From positions 1-64,000 of the forward strand of contig CAYTZH010000023.1 in assembly GCA_964442285.1 (NCBI GenBank): a stretch of 64,000 nt of DNA, written 5' to 3'. A model generated the notes under the pieces. That model was not told where the DNA came from. It did not search any database and saw only the letters and a list, made by a program, of their open reading frames with translations. Shown here in pieces: positions 14,956 through 24,029 of this stretch. A program made the position numbers and the translations under genes. Within the stretch, counting starts at the first letter, position 1. Every line of letters starts with the position of its first letter. This DNA is from CAYTZH01 sp964442285. Lineage in GTDB: Bacteria; Myxococcota_A; UBA9160; JAFDET01.

Positions 14956-16299
14956 CTAGCGACCTCCCGCGAGCCAGGCGTCGACCCACGCCCGGGTGCT
15001 GGGATCGGGGGTGGCGTTGGCCTTCAGCCGGAGGTCGTCGACCTGCCAGGTGGAGCCGCGGCCCGCTCGGGAGGGCCGGAGGCAGAGGGTGGCGCGCTCG
15101 GGACGCAGCACCCGGTAGAACGCCAGCCGGCCCGCGACGGCGCTCGACACGTAGCTCACGATGCAGTGGCGCATGCGCTCGCCCTCCTCGCGGATCTCGC
15201 CCACGCTGCGGAGCGCCTCGACGACGCCCGGCCAGTCGGCGAGCGGCGGCGCCGGCAGCGGGTGCCAGGCCGGCAGCGCGCGCAGGTGGCGGAGACGCTC
15301 GAGCATGGCCTCGGTCTCGGCGCGGAGCCGCGCGACGCTCCGGACCGGACCCGGCACCGGGTGGCCCCGTCGCTGCAGGCTGCGGGCCGCCTCGGTGAAG
15401 CGGTAGAGCGCCTGGAGGGTCTCGCGGTCGTCGCTCGCCAGCAGCTCGAGCAGGAGGCCGTCAGCGAGCCAGGCGAGCTCGCCGGCGTCCTGGAACGTGC
15501 AGGCCGCGAGCCCGATCCGCGGCGCGTGGGCGATGCGCTGGAGCGCCCGCGGCTCGCGCGCCCAGACCGCGAGCCGCCGGGGGAGCTCCGGACGGAGCGA
15601 CGGGCACTGCACCTTGGCGAGCAGGCGGACGCTGGCGGCGCGCTCGGGAAAGCCCACGGCGGCCGCCAGGCGGCGACGCCGCCAGAGCACGGCCCTGGCC
15701 ACGGAGGTGCCGAGGCGGACGCGCCCGGCGGCGAGCAGGACCGCGAGGGCCAGGTTGCCCCGACAGAGCTCCGCGCCCGGCGGTCCGGCCCGCTCGATCC
15801 AGCGCAGGAGCCGCCACTGGAACTCCGGATCGACCCGCGCCACCTCGCGCCGCACCCGGCGGGGGACGAGGGCGAGCGCCCGCGGCAGGGCCATGGCCCG
15901 CTCGTTCCAGGCGCGGGCCACCGGGTCCCCGGGGAAGGGCAGCTTGAGCTGTGGCCAGGGTGGCTCCGCGACGCGGGCGTCGTTCGCGCCGTCGGCGCCG
16001 GCGAGCGGCCACGGGACGCGCGCGCCGCCCTCGCGGGGCGGCATCAGGTTCGGTCCTTCCACGTCGAGCCAGGGCTCCACCGCGCGCCAGCGCCCGCGGC
16101 GCCCCGCCTTCAGGATCCAGGCGCCGCTGCGCTCTCCCCACGGGCGGACCACGAGCAGGCGCCGCCCCGAGAAGCGCGCGAAGAGTCCCTCCTCGTGGAC
16201 GGCCCCCGGAACGAAGTGGTCGTACTGCCAGCGCTCGCGCAGCCAGCGGCGCGCGAGCTCCGCCGTCGGCGAGGGCGATCTCGCGGGCAACGGTCGCAT
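14956..16299 (-). CDS. PcfJ-like domain protein
   Basis: 447 residues, rich in Arg and Leu, soluble. The C-terminal ~130 residues carry the PcfJ signature: LRSVGEIREEGERMRHCIVS, YVSSAVAGRLAFYRV, ATLCLRPS and WQVDDLRLKANATP. The M-x-HC and the later Q-x-x-x-x-x-N pair are the conserved points of the family, first named from conjugative plasmid pCF10. Chromosomal copies are widespread and uncharacterised, and no conjugation genes are near. The start is uncertain: no good ribosome site is seen at the ATG. Confidence 0.7.
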   Translation of the reverse strand: MRPLPARSPSPTAELARRWLRERWQYDHFVPGAVHEEGLFARFSGRRLLVVRPWGERSGAWILKAGRRGRWRAVEPWLDVEGPNLMPPREGGARVPWPLAGADGANDARVAEPPWPQLKLPFPGDPVARAWNERAMALPRALALVPRRVRREVARVDPEFQWRLLRWIERAGPPGAELCRGNLALAVLLAAGRVRLGTSVARAVLWRRRRLAAAVGFPERAASVRLLAKVQCPSLRPELPRRLAVWAREPRALQRIAHAPRIGLAACTFQDAGELAWLADGLLLELLASDDRETLQALYRFTEAARSLQRRGHPVPGPVRSVARLRAETEAMLERLRHLRALPAWHPLPAPPLADWPGVVEALRSVGEIREEGERMRHCIVSYVSSAVAGRLAFYRVLRPERATLCLRPSRAGRGSTWQVDDLRLKANATPDPSTRAWVDAWLAGGR

Positions 16300-16388
16300 C
16301 TCCGGAGGACCGGGCCGTGCAGGAATCAGGGGGGATCGCGCAGCGTATCACGCGCCCTCGGGGATGCAGCGGCTCCTCGCCGTCGCGG

Positions 16389-16799
16389 CTAGACGAAGCG
16401 GAAGCGCACCTCCCACCAGGCCATGGGGCCGGGGATGGCGCGCTTCAGCGCGAAGTAGAGGTCGCGGCCCAGGTCCTGGTTGGCGCGGGCGTCGACCGGC
16501 TGCACGTGGGCGGTGCGGTTGGTCTCCCAGACGAACATCGCGCCGGGACATTCGTCGAGGTTGTTCCCCTTCTCGCCCTTGTAGAGGGTTCCGAAGGGAC
16601 CGAGCGCGTCCTTGCGGCGCGCATTCTTCTCGGTCGGGGAGGGGTCGACGAAGATGCGTCCCCACTTGACGGCGTTGGTGCCCGTGAGCTGCTCGCGCCA
16701 GTGGTGGCCCACCATGGGGTAGCCCGCGAGGTCGATCGTCGCCTCGACCACGCCGGGCTCCACCTGCTTCACGTCGATGAACTGCTCGTGTCGGGCCAT
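16389..16799 (-). CDS. Conserved hypothetical protein, 136 aa
   Basis: GGAGGAG lies 4 nt before the ATG. A compact soluble beta-rich protein: VEPGVVEATIDLAGYPMVGHH, WGRIFVDPSPTEKNARRKDALGP, CPGAMFVWETNRTAHVQPVD and AWWEVRFRFV. No family recognised. It is transcribed alone, downstream of the TAXI gene on the same strand. Confidence 0.6.
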   Translation of the reverse strand: MARHEQFIDVKQVEPGVVEATIDLAGYPMVGHHWREQLTGTNAVKWGRIFVDPSPTEKNARRKDALGPFGTLYKGEKGNNLDECPGAMFVWETNRTAHVQPVDARANQDLGRDLYFALKRAIPGPMAWWEVRFRFV

Positions 16800-16888
16800 G
16801 GGACTCCTCCGCCGTGGAGCATGGGCGCGGCACCGGGGCTCGGCTGTGAGGCGCTTCACTGCACACGTCGCGCTGCGGGACGCGGACC

Positions 16889-18385
16889 TCAGCGCCGGGA
16901 CGAGCGGGGCGGCAGGGTCGCGCCGGGCCCGAGGTCGCCGTCCTCGTCGTCGTGGCAGCCGGGCTTGTCCTGGCGGATGTGCTCCTGGGCGATCAGGCGG
17001 GTGATGTAGTCCCGGGCGTCCTTCACCAGGGAGGCGAAGCCGGTGAGCACCTCCTCGCCGCGCACCTCGCCGAGGGCGAAGCGCTCGAGGGCCTCGGTCT
17101 TCATCTCCGTGAGCTGGCGCTGGAGCTCCACCAGGCGGCCGATGGGCGTGTGGGGCAGGCGGTCGATGGCCAGGGCCTCGCGCTCGATCTGGTTCACCCG
17201 TCGCACGTACTCCACGAAGTGGGTCTCCCGGACGCGGCGGCGGCGCTGGCGCAGCCAGGTCCACAGGAAGAGCACGCCGCCCAGCACCGGCGCGGCGATG
17301 TTCAGGGAGGCGTCGAGGACGCTCAGGGTCTCGCCGGTGAGCACGGGCAGCTCGCGGCGCCGGTAGCGCTCGGCGCTGGCGTGGAGCGGCAGCTCCGGCG
17401 GCTCGGCCAGCAGCTCCGGACCGATGCCGGGCCCGACGCGGGCGAAGCGGGTCTCGAAGACGGCCCGCAGCAGGGCGAAGGCCTCGCGCTCGGGCACGTC
17501 GTCCCGGGTGAGGAGCAACAGGCGCGTGCCGAGGGTCGGGACGTCGCGGGCGGGCACCGGCGGCGCCCGGTCGTACATGGCCCGGGGGATGAGCGCGCGG
17601 TCCACGGCGCGGCGGTCGACCCGCAGCCTCGGATCGTCGCCCTGGGCCAGGAGCCCCACGCCATCGATGGCGTAGGCCGAGGCGAAGTCCAGGGACACGA
17701 GGCGATAGCCCCAGCGCTCCACCAGCCGCCGGGCCACCGGCGAGGGCATGGACGAGGCGGTGAAGACCGCATCCGGGAGGGCCTCGGCGGAGCGGGCCGC
17801 GAGGAGCTCGCCGTAGGTCTGCTCGGTGCGGACCACGTCGTCGACCGGGTTGGGGGCTGTGTCGTCTTCGAGTGTCGACCCGGCGAGCCCCGCGAAGCCC
17901 AGGACCGATTCGGCCAGGCGCCGCGTGCCGCTGTCCGGCGCGCTCACGTTCACTCGCCGGCCCCGCAGCGCCTGCAGCGAAGAGGCCGCGACCTCGTCGG
18001 CCAGCTCGCCGCGCACGAGCAGATGCAGGGGCTCGAGGTGGAGCGCCGTGAGCTGGCGCAGGGTCGGGGCGTCGCCGACGCCCAGGCCGCCCTGCACCAG
18101 GGCGAAGTCGAGGCGGCCCGAGGCGAGACCCGCCACGGCGTCGACCGAGCCGGCGCTGGGCTCCACCCGCAGGTCGAGGCCGAAGGCCCGGGCCTCCTCG
18201 GCGAGGAGCTCGGCGAAGGCGTGGCGGATGCCGTCGGGGCTGCCGCCGGTGATCGCGAAGGTCTCCGGCGCGGTGGCGCTCCGGGTGAGCGGGAAGGCGG
18301 CGGCGAGGGCGACGCAGGCCAGCCCCCCGACCAGCGCCAGCCGATCCCGGCGCAGGAGTCGGCGCAGGCCGGCGAGGCGGGTCAC
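16889..18385 (-). CDS. TAXI-family solute-binding protein with extra TM and coiled coil
   Basis: 498 residues from the GTG overlapping the upstream stop (GTGA). An N-terminal hydrophobic anchor (residues ~18-36) precedes a TAXI TRAP-type periplasmic binding domain (FAITGGSPDGIRHAFAELLA, SGRLDFALVQGGLGVG, GRRVNVSAPDSGTRRLAESV). Unlike ordinary TAXI proteins it has a second TM near residue 385 (PVLGGVLFLWTWLRQRRRRV) and a charged cytosolic coiled coil (LVELQRQLTEMKTEALERFA). No TRAP permease is encoded nearby, so it may be a sensor rather than a transporter subunit. Confidence 0.75.
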   Translation of the reverse strand: MTRLAGLRRLLRRDRLALVGGLACVALAAAFPLTRSATAPETFAITGGSPDGIRHAFAELLAEEARAFGLDLRVEPSAGSVDAVAGLASGRLDFALVQGGLGVGDAPTLRQLTALHLEPLHLLVRGELADEVAASSLQALRGRRVNVSAPDSGTRRLAESVLGFAGLAGSTLEDDTAPNPVDDVVRTEQTYGELLAARSAEALPDAVFTASSMPSPVARRLVERWGYRLVSLDFASAYAIDGVGLLAQGDDPRLRVDRRAVDRALIPRAMYDRAPPVPARDVPTLGTRLLLLTRDDVPEREAFALLRAVFETRFARVGPGIGPELLAEPPELPLHASAERYRRRELPVLTGETLSVLDASLNIAAPVLGGVLFLWTWLRQRRRRVRETHFVEYVRRVNQIEREALAIDRLPHTPIGRLVELQRQLTEMKTEALERFALGEVRGEEVLTGFASLVKDARDYITRLIAQEHIRQDKPGCHDDEDGDLGPGATLPPRSSRR

Positions 18386-18909
18386 GAGTCCAGCTCCCGG
18401 CACAGCACCTCGACCACGGTGTACTCGCCCTCGGCGTCGCGCTTCGGGAAGGCGTAGAGCAGGAAGTGGGTGTCGGGGCCGACGCCGGGGTCCGCGTCGG
18501 CGACGGTGCCCCAGGCAAGCTCCTCCGCCTCCCAGAGCGGGACCGAGAACGCGCCCACCTCGTCGTCCCGGTAGCGCTCGCGCCAGCGGGGCAGGGTCTC
18601 CGAGGGGTCGAGGCCGGCCATCTTCCCGTGGATGCGGTGGATCGACCGGGCCAGCGCACCGTACAGCATGGGGAGGTGCCCGATCTCCGCGACCGGCCCC
18701 TCGCCGTCACCCGGACGCCCGAAGGCGTAGGTCAGCACGTGGACGACCCCCTGCTCCAGGTCGAGACCGATCACCCGACCCAGGGCCACGTCCCGCTTCC
18801 AGAACCGCACGGTGCGCGGACCGAAGTAGCTGAAGACGCTGCCGGTCTCGAGCGCATCCACCAGATCGCGACGCAAACGGGCCCCCCGCCTGGGATTCTC
18901 CCTCCTCAT
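18382..18909 (-). CDS. Conserved hypothetical protein co-transcribed with TAXI protein
   Basis: 175 residues, soluble, no signal. Features: GSVFSYFGPRTVRFWKRDVA, LGRVIGLDLEQGVVHVLTYAFGRP, WRERYRDDEVGAFSVPLWEAEEL and HFLLYAFPKRDAEGEYTVVEV. No family recognised. It overlaps the TAXI gene by GTGA, so it likely works with it. The ATG at 18909 has a purine-rich stretch immediately after it, so a later start is possible. Confidence 0.6.
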   Translation of the reverse strand: MRRENPRRGARLRRDLVDALETGSVFSYFGPRTVRFWKRDVALGRVIGLDLEQGVVHVLTYAFGRPGDGEGPVAEIGHLPMLYGALARSIHRIHGKMAGLDPSETLPRWRERYRDDEVGAFSVPLWEAEELAWGTVADADPGVGPDTHFLLYAFPKRDAEGEYTVVEVLCRELDS

Positions 18910-18999
18910 CGACCGCTCGCGGACATCGCTGGAGGCGACACCCCGGCCCCGTCGCCCGGATGGGTATACTCGGTGGCCCGTCCCACCCCGGAGGAACCC

Positions 19000-19617
19000 G
19001 TGAAGCTCTACAGCAGTATCGGCCCCAATCCCCGCGTCGTGCGCATGTTCCTGGCGGAGAAGGGCATGGAGGTCCCGCTCGAGAACGTCGACCTGCTGGG
19101 CGGCGAGAACCGGCGCGGTGCCTACCTGGAGAAGAACCCGGCGGGCCAGCTGCCCTGCCTCGAGCTCGACGACGGCACCTTCCTCTCGGAGATCATCCCC
19201 ATCTGCGAGTACCTGGAGGAGAGGCAGCCGGAGCCGCCCCTGGTGGGCGCCACCCCCGAGGAGCGCGCGATCACCCGGATGTGGGTGCGGCGCATCGACC
19301 TGAACATCGTCGAGCCCATGGCCGCCGGCTTCCGCTACAGCGAGGGCCTGCCCATCTTCAAGGACCGCATGCGCACGATCCCCCAGGCGGCCGACGACCT
19401 GAAGGCGCTGGGTCAGGAGAAGCTGGCCTGGCTCGACGGGCTGTGCGCCGAACGCGAGTGGATCTGCGGCGACCGCTTCACCCTGGCGGACGTCTTCCTC
19501 TACGCCTTCCTCGAGTTCGGAGCCAGCGTGGGCCAGTCGCCGGACGGGAAGCTCGGCTGGATCCCGGGCTGGCTCGCGCGGGTCGCGGCCCGGCCCAGCG
19601 CCCAGGCGACCGCCTGA
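19000..19617 (+). CDS. Glutathione S-transferase family protein
   Basis: 205 residues from a GTG with GGAGG 4 nt upstream; TATACT at about 18965 may be its -10. N-terminal thioredoxin-like domain: KLYSSIGPNPRVVRMFLAEKG with NPAGQLPCLELDDGTFLSEI (cis-Pro and Glu-Ser glutathione site). C-terminal helical domain with CGDRFTLADVFLYAFLEF. A cytosolic detoxification or conjugation enzyme. The substrate is unknown. Confidence 0.85.
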   Translation: MKLYSSIGPNPRVVRMFLAEKGMEVPLENVDLLGGENRRGAYLEKNPAGQLPCLELDDGTFLSEIIPICEYLEERQPEPPLVGATPEERAITRMWVRRIDLNIVEPMAAGFRYSEGLPIFKDRMRTIPQAADDLKALGQEKLAWLDGLCAEREWICGDRFTLADVFLYAFLEFGASVGQSPDGKLGWIPGWLARVAARPSAQATA

Positions 19618-19727
19618 CCCGCTGACACCGCTCCGTTGCGCAAGGGATGCGCAGGATCTGCGCGTCCTCCGCGCGCGACGTCAAGCGCGCTCCACTCGAG
19701 ACCGATGGGGACGGCGGAGGTGCCGCC

Positions 19728-21833
19728 ATGCATCGGTGTCGTTTCAGCTCGTTCGCCCTGGTCCCGCTCCTGCTCGGGTCGCTCTCCTGCGCCATCGGGT
19801 CGGCGCCCCGCGAGCCCGACATGGGCTCCGCCTGGCTGCCGCTTCGCGACGGCGTGCGCTGGGGCTACGACGTGCACTACCGCATGGAGTTCCGCCGTGG
19901 GGACCAGCGCGAGACCCACGACGACCGCTTCTTCCGCCTGGACGGCCTCGAGCGGATCGAGGGGCCGACGCCGCGGTACCTGTGGACCGTCTACGCCAAG
20001 GTCGAGAAGGGCCAGGACCGGCTGACCGATGGCCGGTGGACGGCGCCCGTGCTGATCCGGACCGAAGCGGGCGTGCTCGAGGTGGGCACCCGAACGGCGG
20101 GTGTGCGGGGCGCCGACCCGGAGGATCACGACTTCGACACACCCCGCATGCGGCTGCCGCGGACGCTCACGAAGGAGGCCTCCTGGCCCCAGGTGCACGC
20201 CTACGGCGACTACCGTGAGGAGTCCGAGGGCCGAGTGGTGGGCTTCGAGCGGGTGCGCACGCCGGCGGGTGAGTTCGAGGGGGTGGCCCACGTCCGCTAC
20301 GACGGCGTGGCCATGGGTCGCGGCCACGTGCTCGGCGGACGCTTCACGGTCGAGGACAGCCGCTACGAGCTCCACGAGTGGTTCGCCCGGGGCATCGGCA
20401 AGGTCAAGAAGATCGAGGTGACCGTGCTCCGGGGACGCGACGAGCGGGGGCAGGCCGTGATCGTGCGCACGGAGCTGCGAATGGAGCTCCGGGACCACTG
20501 GGCCGGGAAGCCGGAGCGCCCGGCGATCGCCAGGCCGAAGAAGGTCGAGCCGGTCGAGGAGACCGCCTGCCGGGTGGATTCCGGCCTGCTCGCCCGGGCG
20601 GAGCATGCGGAGCTCGACCGCCGGCTCGACGGCCTGCAGGCCGAGTTCGAGCGCGGGGAGGTCGACAGCCAGCGCCTGTCGCGGGAGATCTTGGACTGTG
20701 CGATGGGCGAGAGGGCGCAGCTCGACGCCTGGGTGGCGGCGCAACCGGAGTCCTGGGCTGCCCGGACGGTGCGCGGCGCGTACTGGAGTCGGCAGGGCTG
20801 GAATGCCCGGGGCACCGCTCTCGCGCGGAACACCAGCGAGCGTCAGTGGCGCGCCATGCGCGAGGCGTTCGTGAGTGCCGCACGCGACCTGACCCGGGCG
20901 CTCGAGCTGAACCCGCGGGCGCCGGTGGCCCACTACGAGCTGCTCCGCATCGTCCGGTCCACGGGCGACGTCGAAGCCGGCCGCCGGATCTTCGAGGCCC
21001 TGCTCGAGGTGGACCCGGGTGCGGCTCGGCCCTACGTGTTCTTCATGGACTCGCTCGAGCCGAAGTGGGGCGGCTCCGTCGCAGCCCTGGAGTCGCTCTC
21101 CCGTGAGGCCCGCCAGAAGCTCGGGGACGGCCCGGAGGCCGACGCGGTGGAGGCCAGCTACTGGGCCCGCCGCGCCATCCTGGCCATGAACGCCCACGAG
21201 TACCGGGCGGCGGCGGACTACACGCGACGCACCATCGCGCTCCGGGGAGACCACTACGACCACCACCGCATGGTGAACATCCTGCGCTCGGACGGGCGGC
21301 TGCGGGCCGCGCTCGACACCGTCGACGTCCGGATCACCTCCGGCCACGCCGACGCCACGGACCTGCTCCAGCGCGCCCAGCTCTACCGCATGCTCGGCTG
21401 GCTCGACTACGCGCGCGATGACCTGGCGGTCGCCGCGCGGTGGGCGCCCGGCGAGGCGAGCACGTGGGTTCAGCTCGCGAACCTGGAGTATCGCCTGGAC
21501 GACTACGACGCCGCCCTCGCCGCCTACGACCGGGTCGTGAAGCGCTACCCCGACTCGCCGTCGTACTGGGCGGGCCGCGGGAGCCTGCTCCTCGACATGG
21601 AGCGCTACGAAGAGGCGGCCCGCTCCTACTGGCGCGCGATCCAGCTGGCGGAGTCCGTGCCGGCGTACTGGCTCGCGTACGCCGGCTCGCTCCAGATGAG
21701 CGGGAACCGGGAGGCAGAGGCCGCGTACCGGCGCTTCCTGGCCCTGGCCGGCGACGACCCGCGCCACGCCGAGGCCGTCGAGCGCGTGGAGTCGCAGCTC
21801 CGCGAAGGACTGCCGGCTTCTCCTGGGCGCTAG
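19728..21833 (+). CDS. TPR-containing lipoprotein with DUF4034-like region
   Basis: 701 residues from the ATG with GGCGGAGG upstream. Lipobox LLLGSLSC gives an acylated Cys near residue 22. Residues ~30-290 are a beta-rich domain (WLPLRDGVRWGYDVHYRMEF, then VVGFERVRTPAGEFEGVAHV). A DUF4034-like stretch follows (AWVAAQPESWAARTVRGAYW), then five or more TPRs (AAADYTRRTIALRGDHYDHH, LGWLDYARDDLAVAARWAPG, DYDAALAAYDRVVKRYPDSP). An envelope scaffold facing the periplasm. It is followed 51 nt later by a lytic transglycosylase, suggesting a cell-wall context. Confidence 0.75.
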   Translation: MHRCRFSSFALVPLLLGSLSCAIGSAPREPDMGSAWLPLRDGVRWGYDVHYRMEFRRGDQRETHDDRFFRLDGLERIEGPTPRYLWTVYAKVEKGQDRLTDGRWTAPVLIRTEAGVLEVGTRTAGVRGADPEDHDFDTPRMRLPRTLTKEASWPQVHAYGDYREESEGRVVGFERVRTPAGEFEGVAHVRYDGVAMGRGHVLGGRFTVEDSRYELHEWFARGIGKVKKIEVTVLRGRDERGQAVIVRTELRMELRDHWAGKPERPAIARPKKVEPVEETACRVDSGLLARAEHAELDRRLDGLQAEFERGEVDSQRLSREILDCAMGERAQLDAWVAAQPESWAARTVRGAYWSRQGWNARGTALARNTSERQWRAMREAFVSAARDLTRALELNPRAPVAHYELLRIVRSTGDVEAGRRIFEALLEVDPGAARPYVFFMDSLEPKWGGSVAALESLSREARQKLGDGPEADAVEASYWARRAILAMNAHEYRAAADYTRRTIALRGDHYDHHRMVNILRSDGRLRAALDTVDVRITSGHADATDLLQRAQLYRMLGWLDYARDDLAVAARWAPGEASTWVQLANLEYRLDDYDAALAAYDRVVKRYPDSPSYWAGRGSLLLDMERYEEAARSYWRAIQLAESVPAYWLAYAGSLQMSGNREAEAAYRRFLALAGDDPRHAEAVERVESQLREGLPASPGR

Positions 21834-21884
21834 GCGCGTCCCGTGCGGGCATTCCGTACCTTCCCGATCCGAGGGAGGGGAGGC

Positions 21885-23363
21885 ATGACCACCGCACGGG
21901 CGCGAGCGGGCGTCGTCGCGATCGGGCTGCTCCTGGCCCTCGGGTGCGGGGGCGAGGCCGAGGGTCCTGCCGACCGGGTCGAGGGGCGTGCGCCGGGCCC
22001 CGTGCCGGCCGCCGTCAGTCGCCTGCTGACCCCCTGGCGGGGCTCCTTCGACGACATGGTGCGCCGGCGGGCGATCCGCGTGCTGGTGAGCGCCAGCGAC
22101 ACCCACTTCTTCCTCGACGGCCTCCGCCCGCGCGGGCTGGCCGCCGACGCGCTCCGGGCGTTCGAGCGGCAGCTCAACCGCAGGCAGGGCCTCGGCGCCC
22201 GACGCCTCCAGTTGGTGCCCATCCCGGTCGCGCGGGACCAGCTCCTCTCCTACCTGGAGCGCGGCCTGGGCGACATGGCGGCGGGCAACCTCACCATCAC
22301 GGCCGCGCGAAGCGCCCGGGTCGCCTTCTCGGTCCCGTTCTACACGGGCGTCGACGAGATCGTGGTCACCGGACCCGGGGGGCCCGCGCTCGACGCGCTC
22401 GAGGACCTGGCCGGACGCGAGGTCTTCGTCCGTCGCTCCAGCAGCTTCCATGCCAGCCTGGAGGACCTGAACGCGCGGCTCCGAGCCGGCGGCCGCGAGC
22501 CGATCCGGATCCGGCCGGCGAGCGAACACCTCGAGACCGGCGACATCCTCGAGCTGGTCCATGCCGGCGTCGTGGACATCACCGTGGCCGACAGCCACGT
22601 CGCGGGCTTCTGGAGCGAGGTGCTGGAAGGCCTGGTGCTCCACCCGCATCTCGCCCTGCGCACGGGGGGCGAGATCGGCTGGGCCCTGCGCAAGGATGCG
22701 GCGGGCCTGAAGCCCGTGGTCGACCGCTTCGTGCGGTCCCACCGCAAGGGCACCCTGATCGGCAACGTGCTCCACCGCCGCTACCTGGCCGACCCGTCCC
22801 GGGCGGCCCTCGTCCGCGACGGCCGGCCGCCGGATCGCCTGGATGGTCTCTCGGATCTCCTCCGCCGCTATGCCGAGCGGTACGGCTTCGACTGGCGGCT
22901 CATCGCGGCCCAGGCCTTCCAGGAGTCCGGGCTGGACCACGCACGGCGCAGCCGCGCCGGCGCCGTCGGCCTGATGCAGATCCTGCCCGCGACCGCGGCG
23001 GATCCCGCCGTGGCGATCCCGGACATCGAGGGCCTGGAGGACAACGTGCACGCGGGCGTGAAGTACCTGCGCCATCTGGTGGACACCTACTTCGACGAGC
23101 CGGGCATGGGCCCCTTCGACCGGCAGCTCTTCGCCCTGGCCGCCTACAACGCCGGCCCCAGCCGGATCCGTCGCCTGCGGAGCGTGGCCGCCACACGCGG
23201 GCTCGACCCGGACCGCTGGCTCGGTCACGTGGAGCGGGTGGTGGCGGAGGAGGTCGGGCGGGAGCCGGTGCAGTACGTGCGCAACATCCTCCGGAACTAC
23301 ACGGCCTACACCCTCACCCTCGAGCTGGAAGCGGCGCGGCAGAAGGCCGCCGACGCGCTCTGA
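21885..23363 (+). CDS. MltF-like lytic murein transglycosylase (lipoprotein)
   Basis: 492 residues, strong GGAGGGGAGG ribosome site. Lipobox LLALGC. The N-terminal half is a solute-binding-type domain (RAIRVLVSASDTHFFLDGLR, GDMAAGNLTITAARSARVAF, DITVADSHVAGFW); the C-terminal half is an SLT domain: YGFDWRLIAAQAFQESGLDH with the catalytic Glu, SRAGAVGLMQILPATA, and LFALAAYNAGPSRIRRLR. This two-domain layout is that of MltF, which cleaves peptidoglycan with 1,6-anhydromuramic ends at the outer membrane. Confidence 0.85.
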   Translation: MTTARARAGVVAIGLLLALGCGGEAEGPADRVEGRAPGPVPAAVSRLLTPWRGSFDDMVRRRAIRVLVSASDTHFFLDGLRPRGLAADALRAFERQLNRRQGLGARRLQLVPIPVARDQLLSYLERGLGDMAAGNLTITAARSARVAFSVPFYTGVDEIVVTGPGGPALDALEDLAGREVFVRRSSSFHASLEDLNARLRAGGREPIRIRPASEHLETGDILELVHAGVVDITVADSHVAGFWSEVLEGLVLHPHLALRTGGEIGWALRKDAAGLKPVVDRFVRSHRKGTLIGNVLHRRYLADPSRAALVRDGRPPDRLDGLSDLLRRYAERYGFDWRLIAAQAFQESGLDHARRSRAGAVGLMQILPATAADPAVAIPDIEGLEDNVHAGVKYLRHLVDTYFDEPGMGPFDRQLFALAAYNAGPSRIRRLRSVAATRGLDPDRWLGHVERVVAEEVGREPVQYVRNILRNYTAYTLTLELEAARQKAADAL

Positions 23364-23467
23364 CCCGCGCCGCCGAGGCGCAATCCGACACTTTCCGCTC
23401 CCCGGAACCACTCCCCTCCGTGAGCCCGTGCGGCCAGGCCCGCGGGAAGTGCCTCGGAGGAGAGACC

Positions 23468-24028
23468 ATGCTGCATCGATCGCTCGCCGCCGCCGCTGCT
23501 GTCCTGCTGGGCCTGTGCCTCCTGCCCGCGGGCGCCGCGGCCATCCCGGTGGACTTCTTCCACAGCCCGAGCGACGACGGCAGCCACGGAGGGATCCTGC
23601 AGCTCGCCCCGGGCACGAACACGATCAACCTCTGGGCCGACCCCAGCGGCGCCGCCGGCGGCGGGACCTTCGGCGTGCAGGACGTCCTGGTGCAGGTCAC
23701 CGTCCCCGGCATCAGCGTCGTGAGCTTCGCCTGCGATGCGGCGAGCTGCATCCCCGGGATGCCGGGCTCCCCGAGCAGCCAGGCGCTGTTCACCGCCGGC
23801 GACGACATCAACGGCGACTTCGCACCGTTCGAGATCGGCACCCTGGTGGTCGACGTCCAGGGCGCCGGCTCGATCGCGGTCGTCCAGGGGACTGCGCTGG
23901 CCGCCAGCTTCGTGGGCGGGAACCTCGACGTCCCCGAGGTCATCGCCGCCACGCCCGAGCCGGGCGCCTGGGCGCTGCTCGGGTCCGCGCTCGCGGGCCT
24001 GGCACTGCGCCGGCGCGCCCGGACCTAG
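23468..24028 (+). CDS. PEP-CTERM sorting domain protein
   Basis: 186 residues; GGAGGAG precedes the ATG. Signal peptide (MLHRSLAAAAAVLLGLCLLP, cut near AAA). A beta-rich mature domain with VLVQVTVPGISVVSFACDAA resembles cohesin-like secreted PEP-CTERM proteins. The C-terminus has TPEPGAWALLGSALAGLALR followed by an Arg-rich tail: the PEP motif, TM helix and basic end recognised by exosortase. No exosortase is encoded in the window. Convergent with the TPR membrane protein. Confidence 0.85.
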   Translation: MLHRSLAAAAAVLLGLCLLPAGAAAIPVDFFHSPSDDGSHGGILQLAPGTNTINLWADPSGAAGGGTFGVQDVLVQVTVPGISVVSFACDAASCIPGMPGSPSSQALFTAGDDINGDFAPFEIGTLVVDVQGAGSIAVVQGTALAASFVGGNLDVPEVIAATPEPGAWALLGSALAGLALRRRART

Positions 24029-24029
24029 C

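Noticed and set aside
19500..23411. A ~1,300-codon open frame on the minus strand opposite the TPR and MltF genes
   Set aside because: It is a GC-rich shadow of the plus-strand genes (His/Arg/Gly-rich, no domain, no start context). Similar long antiparallel frames occur at 9474-14200, 30920-35098, 31339-34821 and 48596-51286 and were ignored for the same reason.
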